A stretch of 64,000 nucleotides of DNA from Caecibacteroides pullorum (GCF_019239235.1 NZ_JAAZTS010000001.1:124001-188000), one strand, 5' to 3'; positions 1-9,229 are shown, counted from the first letter of the stretch. Made by a program: numbers and translations. Notes: generated by a model not told the origin, from the sequence alone.

Positions 1-1
1 T

Positions 2-613
2 GCCTTTGCCGGTGCCGACACGCTGGCCACCTCGTATGCACTGGCCACGGCCATCCGCAAGATAGGCGAGTATGACATCATCCTCGGCGGCCGCCAGGCC
101 ATCGACGGCGACACGGCACAGGTAGGCCCGCAGGTGGCCGAAAAGCTGGGCTTGCCGCAGATTACGTACGTAGAGGAAATCCAGGAAGTGAAGAACGGCC
201 GTATCCGCGTGAAGCGCCATATCGATGGTGGCGTGGAGACCGTAGAAGGTCCGCTGCCCATTGTGCTCACCGTGAACGGTAGTGCCGCTCCTTGCCGTCC
301 GCGCAACGCCAAGTTGGTGCAGAAGTACAAACGTGCCATGGGCGGACAGGAGAAAGCTGCTCTGACTAAAGACGGTGCTGAACTGCCCTATGCTTCGCTC
401 TACGAACAGCGCCCCTATCTGAACATCACGGAGTGGAGCGTGGCTGACGTCAACGGCGATACCAAGCAATGCGGTCTCAGCGGTTCGCCCACCAAGGTGA
501 AGAAAATCGAGAATATCGTCTTCCAGGCCAAGGAGAGCAAGACCCTGACAGGCAGCGATGCGGATGTAGAAAACCTGATTGTTGAACTTTTGGCTAACCA
601 CACTATCGGATAA
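2..613 (+). CDS. etfB: Electron transfer flavoprotein subunit beta (5' truncated by window edge)
   Basis: The reading frame is open from the first bases and ends with TAA at 611-613, so only the C-terminal ~203 residues are present. ETF-beta signatures are visible: a TLATSYALA stretch, GGRQAIDGDTAQVGPQVAE, and a conserved ending rich in KKIENIVF-type sequence. ETF-beta pairs with EtfA to carry electrons between acyl-CoA dehydrogenases (or a bifurcating partner) and other carriers; the beta subunit binds AMP. etfA follows after 6 nt and an acyl-CoA dehydrogenase follows that, so the three genes form one operon. The true start lies to the left of the window. Confidence 0.95.
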   Translation, partial: AFAGADTLATSYALATAIRKIGEYDIILGGRQAIDGDTAQVGPQVAEKLGLPQITYVEEIQEVKNGRIRVKRHIDGGVETVEGPLPIVLTVNGSAAPCRPRNAKLVQKYKRAMGGQEKAALTKDGAELPYASLYEQRPYLNITEWSVADVNGDTKQCGLSGSPTKVKKIENIVFQAKESKTLTGSDADVENLIVELLANHTIG

Positions 614-619
614 AGAATT

Positions 620-1639
620 ATGAACAACGTATTTGTATATTGTGAGATGGACGGCTGCCATGTTGCCGACGTCAGTCTCGAACTTTTGACCAAAGGCCGT
701 AAGTTAGCCAATGAATTGGGCTGCCAGCTGGAAGCCATTTGCGCCGGCACCGGCCTCGAAGGTGTAGAAAAACAAGTGATGCCTTTCGGCGTAGACCGCG
801 TACACGTGTTCGACGCTCCGGGTCTCTTCCCTTATACTTCCCTGCCCCACACTTCCATCCTTGTCAACCTGTTTAAGGAAGAGAAGCCTCAGATCTGCCT
901 GATGGGTGCCACCGTCATCGGCCGTGACCTCGGCCCGCGTGTATCTTCGGCCCTGACCAGCGGATTGACCGCCGACTGTACACAGCTGGAAATCGGTAGC
1001 CACGAGGACAAGAAGCTCGGCAAGACTTACGAAAACCTGCTCTACCAGATCCGTCCTGCTTTCGGCGGTAACATCGTAGCCACCATCGTCAACCCCGAAC
1101 ACCGTCCGCAGATGGCTACTGTCCGCGAAGGCGTGATGAAGAAAGAGATTCTCGACGAAAACTATCAGGGGGAAGTAATCCGTCACGATGTGGCCAAGTA
1201 CGTGCCCGAAACGGATTATGTAGTTAAGGTTATTGACCGCCACGTGGAGAAGGCCAAACACAACCTGAAAGGCGCTCCCATCGTAGTGGCCGGAGGTTAT
1301 GGTATGGGCTCGAAGGAAGGCTTCGACATGCTGTTCGAACTGGCCAAGGAACTTCACGCTGAGGTCGGTGCCAGCCGTGCTGCCGTCGATGCCGGCTTTG
1401 TCGACCACGACCGTCAGATCGGTCAGACTGGTGTAACGGTTCATCCCAAGCTGTATATTGCCTGTGGTATCTCCGGCCAGATCCAACACATCGCTGGTAT
1501 GCAGGACGCAGGTATCATCATCTCTATCAACAATGACGAGAACGCTCCCATCAACGCCATTGCCGACTATGTCATCAATGGAACGGTGGAAGAGGTAATT
1601 CCTAAAATGATTAAGTACTACAAAAAGAACAGTAAGTAA
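620..1639 (+). CDS. etfA: Electron transfer flavoprotein subunit alpha
   Basis: 339 residues, the usual length for EtfA. The C-terminal FAD-binding domain (about residues 215-335) is plain: a GAPIVVAGGYGMGSKEGF stretch, then VGASRAAVDAGF, QIGQTG and YIACGISGQIQHIAGM, which are the flavin-contacting signatures of the family. The N-terminal half is the ETF alpha/beta domain that packs against EtfB. The start ATG at 620 is 6 nt behind the etfB stop. The stop codon overlaps the start of the next gene (TAATG at 1637-1641), implying translational coupling to the dehydrogenase. Whether this ETF is a simple carrier or a bifurcating type cannot be decided from the sequence alone. Confidence 0.95.
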   Translation: MNNVFVYCEMDGCHVADVSLELLTKGRKLANELGCQLEAICAGTGLEGVEKQVMPFGVDRVHVFDAPGLFPYTSLPHTSILVNLFKEEKPQICLMGATVIGRDLGPRVSSALTSGLTADCTQLEIGSHEDKKLGKTYENLLYQIRPAFGGNIVATIVNPEHRPQMATVREGVMKKEILDENYQGEVIRHDVAKYVPETDYVVKVIDRHVEKAKHNLKGAPIVVAGGYGMGSKEGFDMLFELAKELHAEVGASRAAVDAGFVDHDRQIGQTGVTVHPKLYIACGISGQIQHIAGMQDAGIIISINNDENAPINAIADYVINGTVEEVIPKMIKYYKKNSK

Positions 1640-3345
1640 TGGCAAACTTTTATACTGAACACCCGGAATTGCGCTTCCATCTGAACAACCCGCTGATGGA
1701 ACGCATTTGCGAACTCAAGGAACGCAACTATAAAGACAAGGATGAGTACGACTACGCGCCGCAGGACTATACCGACGCGATGGACTCATACGATAAAGTA
1801 TTGGAAATCACCGGTGAGATTACCGGCGAGGTGATTGCCGCCAACGCAGAAGGCGTGGACGAGGAAGGTCCCCACTGTGCCAACGGCCGTGTGGAATATG
1901 CCAGCGGTACGAAACAGAACCTCGACGCCATGGTGAAGGCCGGCCTGAACGGCATGACCATGCCGCGCCGCTACGGTGGCCTCAACTTCCCCATCACTCC
2001 CTACACCATGTGTGCGGAGATCGTGGCCCAGGCTGATGCCGGCTTCGGCAACATCTGGTCGTTGCAGGATTGTATCGAGACGCTGTATGAATTCGGTAAC
2101 GAAGACCAGCACAGCCGTTTCATTCCCCGCATCTGCGCCGGCGAAACCATGTCTATGGACCTGACCGAGCCCGATGCCGGTTCCGACCTGCAGAGCGTCA
2201 TGCTGAAAGCTACCTACGACGAGGCTAACCAGTGTTGGCGCCTGAACGGTGTGAAGCGATTCATCACCAACGGCGACGCCGATCTGCACCTCGTACTGGC
2301 CCGCTCCGAAGAAGGTACACACGATGGTCGCGGCCTCTCCATGTTCATTTACGACAAGCGCGACGGCGGTGTGGACGTACGCCGTATCGAGAACAAGCTC
2401 GGTATCCATGGTTCACCCACTTGCGAACTGGTTTACAAGAACGCCAAGGCCGAACTTTGCGGCGACCGCAAGCTGGGTCTGATCAAATATGTGATGGCGC
2501 TGATGAACGGTGCCCGTCTGGGTATTGCCGCACAGTCTGTCGGCCTCAGCCAGGCAGCCTACAACGAAGGTCTGGCCTATGCCAAAGACCGCAAGCAGTT
2601 CGGCAAGGCCATCATCGAGTTCCCCGCCGTTTACGACATGCTGGCTACGATGAAGGCCAAGCTCGACGCCGGCCGCTCGCTGCTCTACCAGACTTCACGC
2701 TACGTCGACATCTATAAGGCGCTGGACGACATCGCCCGCGAGCGCAAGCTGACGCCCGAAGAACGTCAGGAGCAGAAGAAGTATGCCAAGATGGCCGACG
2801 CCTTCACACCGCTGGCCAAGGGTATGAACTCCGAATACGCCAACCAGAACGCCTACGACTGTATCCAGATTCACGGCGGAAGCGGCTTCATGATGGAATA
2901 TGCCTGCCAGCGCATCTACCGCGACGCACGTATCACGAGCATCTACGAAGGTACTACCCAGCTGCAGACGGTGGCCGCCATCCGCTACGTGACAAACGGC
3001 ACATACGCTTCCATCCTGCGTGAGTACGAACAAATCCCATGCAGCGAAGCCATGCAGCCGCTGATGGACCGTGTGAAGGAGATGACCAACAAGCTGGAAG
3101 CCTGCACCAACGCCGTGAAGGAAGCCCAGAACCAGGAACTGCTCGACTTCACCGCACGCCGCCTCTACGAGATGGCCGCCGACTGCGTGATGTCACAGCT
3201 CATCATCCAGGATGCTACAAAAGCTCCCGAACTCTTCGCCCAGTCAGCACAAGTTTATGTCAACTACGCTGAGGCCGAAGTAGAGAAGCACTTCAACTTC
3301 ATCCGCAAGTTCAAGGCCGAAGAGTTGGAAAGCTACCGCAAGTGA
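1639..3345 (+). CDS. Acyl-CoA dehydrogenase family protein
   Basis: 568 residues, longer than a classical ~380-residue acyl-CoA dehydrogenase because of a C-terminal extension of about 110 residues after residue 455. Signature 1 (LTEPDAGSD) and signature 2 (QIHGGSGFMMEYACQRIYRD) are both present, as is YEGTTQLQ, whose Glu corresponds to the catalytic base of medium-chain enzymes. It would oxidise an acyl-CoA with FAD and pass electrons to the EtfAB encoded just upstream. The start overlaps the etfA stop by one base. The acyl substrate cannot be read from sequence; a short-chain or branched acyl-CoA is a reasonable guess for an anaerobe. A terminator follows at once. Confidence 0.92.
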   Translation: MANFYTEHPELRFHLNNPLMERICELKERNYKDKDEYDYAPQDYTDAMDSYDKVLEITGEITGEVIAANAEGVDEEGPHCANGRVEYASGTKQNLDAMVKAGLNGMTMPRRYGGLNFPITPYTMCAEIVAQADAGFGNIWSLQDCIETLYEFGNEDQHSRFIPRICAGETMSMDLTEPDAGSDLQSVMLKATYDEANQCWRLNGVKRFITNGDADLHLVLARSEEGTHDGRGLSMFIYDKRDGGVDVRRIENKLGIHGSPTCELVYKNAKAELCGDRKLGLIKYVMALMNGARLGIAAQSVGLSQAAYNEGLAYAKDRKQFGKAIIEFPAVYDMLATMKAKLDAGRSLLYQTSRYVDIYKALDDIARERKLTPEERQEQKKYAKMADAFTPLAKGMNSEYANQNAYDCIQIHGGSGFMMEYACQRIYRDARITSIYEGTTQLQTVAAIRYVTNGTYASILREYEQIPCSEAMQPLMDRVKEMTNKLEACTNAVKEAQNQELLDFTARRLYEMAADCVMSQLIIQDATKAPELFAQSAQVYVNYAEAEVEKHFNFIRKFKAEELESYRK

Positions 3346-3381
3346 TACGTGTCCGCCTTCGGGCGACGCACTATAAACGAA

Positions 3382-3426
3382 AAAGAGGATGTCCCCGCTG
3401 TGGGGGCATCCTCTTTCCGTTTTTTC
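3382..3426 (+). terminator. Intrinsic terminator of the etf-acd operon
   Basis: Nearly perfect hairpin with arms AAAGAGGATG-CCCC and GGGG-CATCCTCTTT, followed by a T-rich run (CCGTTTTTTCT). It lies 36 nt behind the dehydrogenase stop and just before the end of the convergent gene. Confidence 0.85.
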
Positions 3427-3438
3427 TGAGGGATGGCG

Positions 3439-4221
3439 TCAGTCCTCTGCCCCTTGTGTCGGAGGCGTTCCGTTGTCGGCCTCCCCGCGCTTGCGGCGCC
3501 GCCCCTGGTTGGCCAGCTCCTGACGGAGGCGATAGGCGGCACCGTTGTGCCAAGCCACGACGGTCAGCACTTCGTCCGTTGGTTGGGTGATGGCCAGGGC
3601 ACTGATGTATTGCGTTAGGGCGCGATAGGCACGGTCTACCTGTCGGCGCGTCTGCTGCGTGTCGATGGCGTGCAGCTCGCTGCGTAGCAGGGCGTCGTCG
3701 GCCGCTTCGCCGCGGTAGACGGACTCGAACGCACGTTGCGCCTCGTCCAGCGCCTGCACCTCGGCGGCGAGGCCCAGCAGGGCGATTTCCGAGGCAGTGG
3801 GTTCGGCTTGCAGGAGCTCGGTCAGGCGGCTGTAGGCCGACGACGACTCGCCGTACTTGCGGCGTCCCGTCCCGCGGTAGGGGGCGAGTAGGTCGATGAG
3901 GTGTTGCGCCGCACGGCGGCGGGGCTCCAGCGGATTGGCGCGGTGGGCATTCACGGTTTGCAGGATGACGCCCAACAGGCGGTCGCGGCGGAGGTCGGCT
4001 TCGAGCAGCTTGCGCGTGCTGTTCAGGCCGCGCGGGCGCACGTAGATGCGGCTCTCCACCTGTAGGGCGGCGCGGTAGGCCTGGAGCAGGGGCGTCAGGT
4101 TGGGGAAGGACGCCTCCAGCGGGGCAACGATGTCGGCAAAATCGTTGTGGAAGCCGTAGTGCGTGGCGGCGGGCAGCTGTGATACGGGAAATTGGTCGAA
4201 CTTGGGGTGATTTTTGTCCAT
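3439..4221 (-). CDS. Hypothetical protein, resembles DUF6261 family
   Basis: 260 residues, no signal peptide and no membrane segment; Arg/Ala/Leu-rich and predicted largely helical, with a charged C-terminus (RRRKRGEADNG). The N-terminal pattern (FPVSQLPAATHYGFHNDF) resembles the DUF6261 proteins common in Bacteroides, often encoded as stand-alone genes; that assignment is from memory. Function is unknown. The gene is convergent with the etf operon, and its upstream side holds the 42-bp tandem repeat at 4261-4428. Base composition is high in GC compared with the neighbouring repeat. Confidence 0.75.
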   Translation of the reverse strand: MDKNHPKFDQFPVSQLPAATHYGFHNDFADIVAPLEASFPNLTPLLQAYRAALQVESRIYVRPRGLNSTRKLLEADLRRDRLLGVILQTVNAHRANPLEPRRRAAQHLIDLLAPYRGTGRRKYGESSSAYSRLTELLQAEPTASEIALLGLAAEVQALDEAQRAFESVYRGEAADDALLRSELHAIDTQQTRRQVDRAYRALTQYISALAITQPTDEVLTVVAWHNGAAYRLRQELANQGRRRKRGEADNGTPPTQGAED

Positions 4222-4260
4222 ATTTCGGTTCGTTTATGTTTTCATGCGGCTAAGATAGTG

Positions 4261-4428
4261 GATTTTTGTTTATTTGCAGGGGTGCAAATGATTAAAAATC
4301 TCGATTTTTGTTTGTTTTTAGGGATACAAGTGGTTAAAAATTGCGATTTTTGTTTGTTTGTAGGGGTACAAGTGATTGAAAATCGTGATTTTTGTTAGTT
4401 TGCAGGGGTGCAAGTGATTGAAAATCGC
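4261..4428. repeat. Four tandem copies of a 42-bp repeat
   Basis: Units begin GATTTTTGTT at 4261, 4303, 4345 and 4387, a strict 42-bp period. Each contains a shared core (GGGGTGCAAGTGATT / GGGATACAAGTGGTT variants) and ends AAAAATC or AAAATCG. The array is in the gap between the divergent genes 3439-4221 and 4568-5122. Because 42 is divisible by 3, the array stays open in several frames and yields fake ORFs. Confidence 0.9.
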
Positions 4429-4540
4429 TTTTCCCACCCCGCTGCCAGCCGTTTTCCGCCCTACGGAGCCGGCGGACGGGCAGCAGGGTGGAGGATTGCG
4501 AAAAATGGCATCCTCGGGTGGGCGGTCGCGTGGAAAATTG

Positions 4541-4548
4541 TATCTTTG
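4541..4548 (+). promoter_or_regulatory. -7 promoter motif for the Cdd1/DUF3795 gene
   Basis: TATCTTTG matches the Bacteroides -7 consensus TAnnTTTG and lies 20 bp before ATG 4568. It falls inside the longer in-frame extension that begins at 4418, so it supports 4568 as the true start. No convincing -33 element was seen. Confidence 0.55.
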
Positions 4549-4567
4549 TCAGACAAGATTTCAGGCT

Positions 4568-5122
4568 ATGAGCGAACTCAGACAAATCCCCAACGTCGGA
4601 GCCCAGACGGAGCAGGACCTCCTGGACATGGGCTACCCTACTATCGCCTCGCTGAAAGGCAAGCGGGCCGAAGACCTGTATGCTGAAGAATGCCGCCTGC
4701 GCGGCTGTACCCTCGACCGTTGCCAGCTTTACCTGTATCGTGCCGTGGAGTATTTCGTCAACACGCCCCAACCCGACCCGGCCAAGTGCAAGTGGTGGTT
4801 GTGGAAAGACGAGTTCGTGCGGCCGTCACCCTGCGGGGCGGTGTGTGCCGAGTGTGCCAGCTTCCCCACGGCCTGTGGCGGTTGCCGGAAGATACGCGGC
4901 AAGGTGTTTTGGCTGACCTATACGGACAAGGACGTATGTCCTATCTACGAATGCTGCCGCGACAGGAAGCGACGGAATTGCGGCGGCTGTCCCGAGCTGC
5001 CTTGTGCCCGCTTCATGAAGGACCCGACCCTCTCGGATGCAGAAAACGAGGCGCATCTGCGACAGATGCTGGCTCGGCTGGAGGAAGGCGTTGGAAATGA
5101 GAATGAGGGAGGCGCGGAATAG
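4568..5122 (+). CDS. Helix-hairpin-helix (Cdd1-like) plus DUF3795 protein
   Basis: 184 residues from ATG 4568. Residues ~1-85 match the Cdd1 'pathogenicity locus' type: LRQIPNVGAQTEQDLLDMGY (a helix-hairpin-helix) and then KCKWWLWKD. Residues ~90-165 are Cys-rich (CGAVCAECASFPTACGGC, later CPIYECC and CGGCPELPC) and resemble DUF3795, a possible metal-binding domain. The start was chosen because a -7 promoter motif sits at 4541-4548, inside the longer ORF. HhH domains usually bind nucleic acid without sequence specificity; function of the combination is unknown. Flanked by the 42-bp repeat upstream and a strong terminator downstream, so it is monocistronic. Confidence 0.8.
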   Translation: MSELRQIPNVGAQTEQDLLDMGYPTIASLKGKRAEDLYAEECRLRGCTLDRCQLYLYRAVEYFVNTPQPDPAKCKWWLWKDEFVRPSPCGAVCAECASFPTACGGCRKIRGKVFWLTYTDKDVCPIYECCRDRKRRNCGGCPELPCARFMKDPTLSDAENEAHLRQMLARLEEGVGNENEGGAE

Positions 5123-5142
5123 AAACAGGAGCGTCGTTATAG

Positions 5143-5188
5143 TACAATGTCATCCTTCACAGCGTGAAGGATGACATTGTATTTTTTT
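5143..5188 (+). terminator. Intrinsic terminator
   Basis: Perfect 18-bp stem (5143-5160 with 5164-5181), 3-nt loop AGC, followed by seven T residues. Ends the Cdd1/DUF3795 transcript. Confidence 0.92.
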
Positions 5189-5235
5189 ATTCGTAAGAGG
5201 AGTATTGGTAAGTAGAATCTTAAAATTAGAGCATT

Positions 5236-5541
5236 ATGATGGATATTCTTCACGACCCAGAAAAACATCGTTTTACTTTATTACAAAATGGTGAAATGGC
5301 TTATGTAGCCTATCGTATTGAAAATAAGATGTTCGATATTCGCCATACTGTCGTTCCAGTTCCTCTGGAAGGCCAAGGAATTGCTTCAGCACTTGTTAAA
5401 GAGGCTTATGATTATGCGCGTCAGCAGGGCTATAAATTAGTGGCTACTTGTTCTTATGCAGTTTGTTGGTTGCAACGTCATCCAGAATACGGCGGAGAGC
5501 CCAGCTCGGATTATTGTGAGGGTAATGCTTGTGCTCTTTGA
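5236..5541 (+). CDS. Small GNAT-type N-acetyltransferase (YjdJ-like)
   Basis: 101 residues, the size of the single-domain acetyl-CoA-binding 'Acetyltransf_CG' family. The start of the acetyl-CoA loop is visible as VPVPLEGQGIASALVKEAYDYA, and YAVCWLQRHPEY is the usual C-terminal helix. The family is poorly characterised; the acceptor is unknown. Two consecutive Met codons open the ORF (5236 and 5239), and either could be used. Local composition is somewhat AT-richer than the preceding gene. Terminators on both sides make it monocistronic. Confidence 0.85.
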   Translation: MMDILHDPEKHRFTLLQNGEMAYVAYRIENKMFDIRHTVVPVPLEGQGIASALVKEAYDYARQQGYKLVATCSYAVCWLQRHPEYGGEPSSDYCEGNACAL

Positions 5542-5555
5542 TTGCAGATAATAAC

Positions 5556-5609
5556 AAAATCCCCTACAGATATGTCTTCTTCCAGTGAAGACATCTGTAG
5601 GGGATTTTT
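5556..5609. terminator. Bidirectional terminator between acetyltransferase and nifJ
   Basis: Long hairpin: AAATCCCCTACAGAT and GTCTTC on the left pair with GAAGAC and ATCTGTAGGGGATTT on the right, with a 2-nt bulge. T-runs occur on both strands, so it can serve both convergent genes. Confidence 0.9.
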
Positions 5610-5671
5610 GTATGAGGGGTAATGGAAAGCAGGCGGATGTCCGCCTATGCTTTCCTTATGATTTAGCTGGA

Positions 5672-8600
5672 TTATTCAGCAACTTCAGCTCCCCAGTTTT
5701 CACGGGCCAGACGCTTGTAGCTGTTGTAACGCCACTTAGCGTTGTCCTCGGCAGCCTGGAAGAGTTGTTCGGCTTCTGCAGGATATTGCTTCATTACAGA
5801 TGCGTAACGAACTTCACCCTTCAAGAAGTCTTTGAATCCTTCCCATTCGGGCTCTTTGCTATCCAGTGTGAACGGATTCTTGCCTTCAGCTTCCAATGCC
5901 GGGTTGTAACGCCACAAGTGCCAGTAACCACACTTAACAGCTTTTTCTTCCTCAGCCTGGCTCTTACCCATACCAGCTTTCAGACCGTGGTTGATACACG
6001 GAGCGTAAGCAATGATGAGTGACGGACCGGGATAAGCTTCAGCTTCGCGCAGAGCCTTCAGAGTCTGAGCCTGATCGGCACCCATAGCAATCTGTGCTAC
6101 GTAAACGTAACCGTAAGTAGTAGCCATCAGACCGAGGTCTTTCTTACGTACGCGCTTGCCGGCAGCAGCAAACTTGGCGATAGCACCTACCGGAGTAGCC
6201 TTAGAAGACTGACCACCAGTATTAGAGTAAACCTCTGTATCGAGTACGAGGATGTTTACGTCTTTACCGCTGGCGATAACGTGGTCAAGACCACCGTAAC
6301 CTATATCGTAAGAAGCACCGTCACCACCGATAATCCACTGGCTGCGTTTTACGATGTACTGTTTCAGGTTGTAGATACCTGCGCAAACCGGACATTTGTC
6401 TTTGGCAGCTTCCAGCATCGGAACGATACGTTCGTAGATGTCTTTGGTCTTGTCTGCATCCAGGCTGTTTTCCAACCATTCAGTGAAGATAGCTTTGTAT
6501 TCAGCCGGAGTAGCTTCGTTTGCAATGCCTTCTTCCATCAGTTTGGCGATACGGGCACGCATCTTTTCGTTAGCCAGTTCCATACCCAGACCGAATTCGC
6601 AGAAGTCTTCAAACAATGAGTTAGCCCATGCAGGACCGTGACCCTTCTCGTTCTTGGTGTAAGGAGTAGAAGGAACAGAACCTGAGTAGATAGAAGAACA
6701 TCCTGTAGCGTTGGCTACCATTTCACGGTCACCGAAGAGCTGAGAAATCAGCTTCACATACGGAGTTTCGCCGCAACCAGAGCAAGCTCCAGAGAACTCG
6801 AACAGCGGAGTAGCGAACTGAGAGTTCTTCACGTTGGCCTTGATGTCTACCAAGTGCTGTTTGCTCTTCACGTTCTCTACGCAGTAAGTCCAGTTGGCTG
6901 CTTCGGCCATCTGGCTTTCCAGGTGAACCATTGACAAGGCTTTGCCACCTTTCTTCGGATTACCCGGACATACGTCAACACAGTTGCCGCAACCCAGACA
7001 GTCGAGTACGTCAACCTGCATGCGGAATGTCATACCGTCGAATACCTTACCGACAGCTTTCAGCTGAGTGAAGTTAGCACCCTTCTGCTCTTCAGCGTCG
7101 AGGATGAACGGACGGATGGCAGCGTGAGGACATACGTAAGCACACTTGTTACACTGGATACAGTTTTCGGCATTCCATTCGGGTACGAATGCTGCAACAC
7201 CGCGTTTTTCGTACTTGGCAGTACCTTGTTCCCAAGTACCGTCTTCGATACCCTTGAAGGCAGATACCGGCAGCAAGTCGCCGTCCTGAGCGTTGATAGG
7301 ACGAACTACTTCGTTGATGAATGCAGGATCGTTGTTGGCGGCCTTTTCGTCATCAGGCAGGTTAGCCCATGCCGGATCGATAGTCAGTTGTTTGTATTCG
7401 CCACCACGGTCAACGGCAGCATAGTTCTTGTTTACAACATCTTCACCCTTCTTGCCATAAGACTTCACGATGAACTTCTTCATCTGCTCTACAGCCAGAT
7501 CAACGGGGATAACGCCTGTGATGCGGAAGAATGCAGACTGCAGGATAGTGTTGGTACGGTTGCCCAATCCGATTTCCTGTGCAATCTGAGTAGCGTTGAT
7601 GTAGTAAACAGTAATGTTGTTCTGTGCAAAATATTTCTTAACCTTGTTCGGCAGGTTCTTAGCCAGTTCTTCGCCTTCCCAGATGGTGTTGAGCAGGAAC
7701 GAACCGTTCTTGCGCAGACCGCGGGTTACGTCGTACATGTGCAGGTAAGCCTGTACGTGGCAAGCTACGAAGTTAGGTGTATTAACCAAGTAAGTAGAGC
7801 GGATAGGAGTGTCACCGAAACGCAGGTGAGAGCAAGTGAAACCGCCTGACTTCTTAGAGTCGTAAGAGAAGTATGCCTGACAGTGCTTGTCGGTATTGTC
7901 ACCGATGATCTTCACTGAGTTCTTGTTGGCACCTACTGTACCGTCAGCACCCAAACCGTAGAACTTGGCTTCGAACATGCCTTCGCCACCTACGGCGATT
8001 TCAGCTTCCTGAGGCAGAGAAGTGAAGGTTACGTCGTCTACGATACCGATTGTGAAGTGGTTCTTCGGAGTCGGCAATGACAGGTTGTCGTAAACGGCAA
8101 AGATTTGTGCCGGAGTGGTATCTTTCGAACCCAAACCATAGCGTCCGCCAACGATAAGCGGGGCATTTTCCTGTCCGTAGAAGCAGTCTTTAACATCCAT
8201 GTAAAGAGGTTCGCCGTTAGCACCCGGTTCCTTAGTACGATCGAGTACGGCGATGCGCTTAGCAGTCTTAGGTACAGCTGCCAGGAAGTGCTTAGCCGAG
8301 AACGGACGGTAGAGGTGAACAGCTACCAAACCTACTTTTTCGCCCTTAGCACGCAGGTAGTCGATAACTTCGCGGATAGCCTCTGTTACAGAACCCATGG
8401 CGATGATGACGCGATCAGCTTCGGGATCACCATAGTAATCGAACAGACCATAGTTGCGGCCAGTGATTTCGCTGATCTTCTTCATGTAGTCTTCCACGAT
8501 GGCAGGAACTGCATCATAGAAGCTGTTGCAAGATTCACGATGCTGGAAGAAGTGGTCGGGGTTTTCGGCCATACCACGTGCTACCGGAGTCATGGGGTTC

Positions 8601-9229
8601 ATGGCGCGGCTGCGGAATTCAGCTAAAGCTTCCTGGTCGATCAGCGGAGCGAGGTCTTCGTTATCCAGCTTCTCGATCTTTTGGATTTCATGAGAAGTAC
8701 GGAAACCGTCGAAGAAGTTGATGAACGGAACGCGTGCCTTCAGTGTAGACAGGTGAGCAACACCGGCGAGGTCCATCACTTCCTGTACAGATCCTTCAGC
8801 CAACATGGCGAAGCCTGTCTGGCGGCAAGACATAACGTCCTGATGGTCGCCGAAGATACACAGAGCGTGGCTGGCCAGTGTACGTGCAGATACGTGGAAT
8901 ACGCAAGGCAGGTTTTCACCGGCAATCTTGTACATATTGGGGATCATCAGCAACAGACCCTGAGAAGCAGTGTAGGTGGTAGTCAGTGCACCTGCCTGCA
9001 ATGAGCCGTGTACAGCGCCGGCAGCACCAGCTTCCGACTGCATTTCCTGTACCAATACTGTTTCGCCGAAGATGTTCTTACGACCTGCGGCAGCCCATTC
9101 GTCTACGTGCTCAGCCATCGTAGATGACGGGGTGATGGGGTAGATAGCTGCTACCTCGGAGAACATGTACGAGATGTGAGCAGCGGCTTCGTTACCATCA
9201 CAAGTGATGAATTTTTTCTGTTTAGTCAT
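5672..9229 (-). CDS. nifJ: Pyruvate:ferredoxin (flavodoxin) oxidoreductase
   Basis: 1185 residues, full length for the single-chain enzyme that converts pyruvate, CoA and oxidised ferredoxin to acetyl-CoA and CO2. Domains in order: N-terminal pyruvate-binding domain (YPITPSSTMAEHVDEW), domain II, gamma domain, two 4Fe-4S clusters (CIQCNKCAYVCP and CLGCGNCVDVCP), and a C-terminal thiamine-diphosphate domain (GDGASYDIGYGG and NTGGQSSKATP). A third cluster Cys pattern (CSGCGETPY) precedes the TPP domain. A cytoplasmic key enzyme of anaerobic energy metabolism. It is followed by a bidirectional terminator and appears monocistronic. The enzyme needs thiamine diphosphate, made by the thi operon at 15.9 kb. 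Confidence 0.97.
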   Translation of the reverse strand: MTKQKKFITCDGNEAAAHISYMFSEVAAIYPITPSSTMAEHVDEWAAAGRKNIFGETVLVQEMQSEAGAAGAVHGSLQAGALTTTYTASQGLLLMIPNMYKIAGENLPCVFHVSARTLASHALCIFGDHQDVMSCRQTGFAMLAEGSVQEVMDLAGVAHLSTLKARVPFINFFDGFRTSHEIQKIEKLDNEDLAPLIDQEALAEFRSRAMNPMTPVARGMAENPDHFFQHRESCNSFYDAVPAIVEDYMKKISEITGRNYGLFDYYGDPEADRVIIAMGSVTEAIREVIDYLRAKGEKVGLVAVHLYRPFSAKHFLAAVPKTAKRIAVLDRTKEPGANGEPLYMDVKDCFYGQENAPLIVGGRYGLGSKDTTPAQIFAVYDNLSLPTPKNHFTIGIVDDVTFTSLPQEAEIAVGGEGMFEAKFYGLGADGTVGANKNSVKIIGDNTDKHCQAYFSYDSKKSGGFTCSHLRFGDTPIRSTYLVNTPNFVACHVQAYLHMYDVTRGLRKNGSFLLNTIWEGEELAKNLPNKVKKYFAQNNITVYYINATQIAQEIGLGNRTNTILQSAFFRITGVIPVDLAVEQMKKFIVKSYGKKGEDVVNKNYAAVDRGGEYKQLTIDPAWANLPDDEKAANNDPAFINEVVRPINAQDGDLLPVSAFKGIEDGTWEQGTAKYEKRGVAAFVPEWNAENCIQCNKCAYVCPHAAIRPFILDAEEQKGANFTQLKAVGKVFDGMTFRMQVDVLDCLGCGNCVDVCPGNPKKGGKALSMVHLESQMAEAANWTYCVENVKSKQHLVDIKANVKNSQFATPLFEFSGACSGCGETPYVKLISQLFGDREMVANATGCSSIYSGSVPSTPYTKNEKGHGPAWANSLFEDFCEFGLGMELANEKMRARIAKLMEEGIANEATPAEYKAIFTEWLENSLDADKTKDIYERIVPMLEAAKDKCPVCAGIYNLKQYIVKRSQWIIGGDGASYDIGYGGLDHVIASGKDVNILVLDTEVYSNTGGQSSKATPVGAIAKFAAAGKRVRKKDLGLMATTYGYVYVAQIAMGADQAQTLKALREAEAYPGPSLIIAYAPCINHGLKAGMGKSQAEEEKAVKCGYWHLWRYNPALEAEGKNPFTLDSKEPEWEGFKDFLKGEVRYASVMKQYPAEAEQLFQAAEDNAKWRYNSYKRLARENWGAEVAE

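Noticed and set aside
3342..3590. 82-residue plus-strand ORF
   Set aside because: It crosses the etf operon terminator and is antisense to the 3439-4221 gene.
4192..4398. 68-residue ORF with a 14-residue repeat
   Set aside because: It is the translation of the 42-bp tandem repeat; no start context or family.
4334..4771. Minus-strand 145-residue ORF
   Set aside because: It covers the repeat and runs antisense to the Cdd1/DUF3795 gene.
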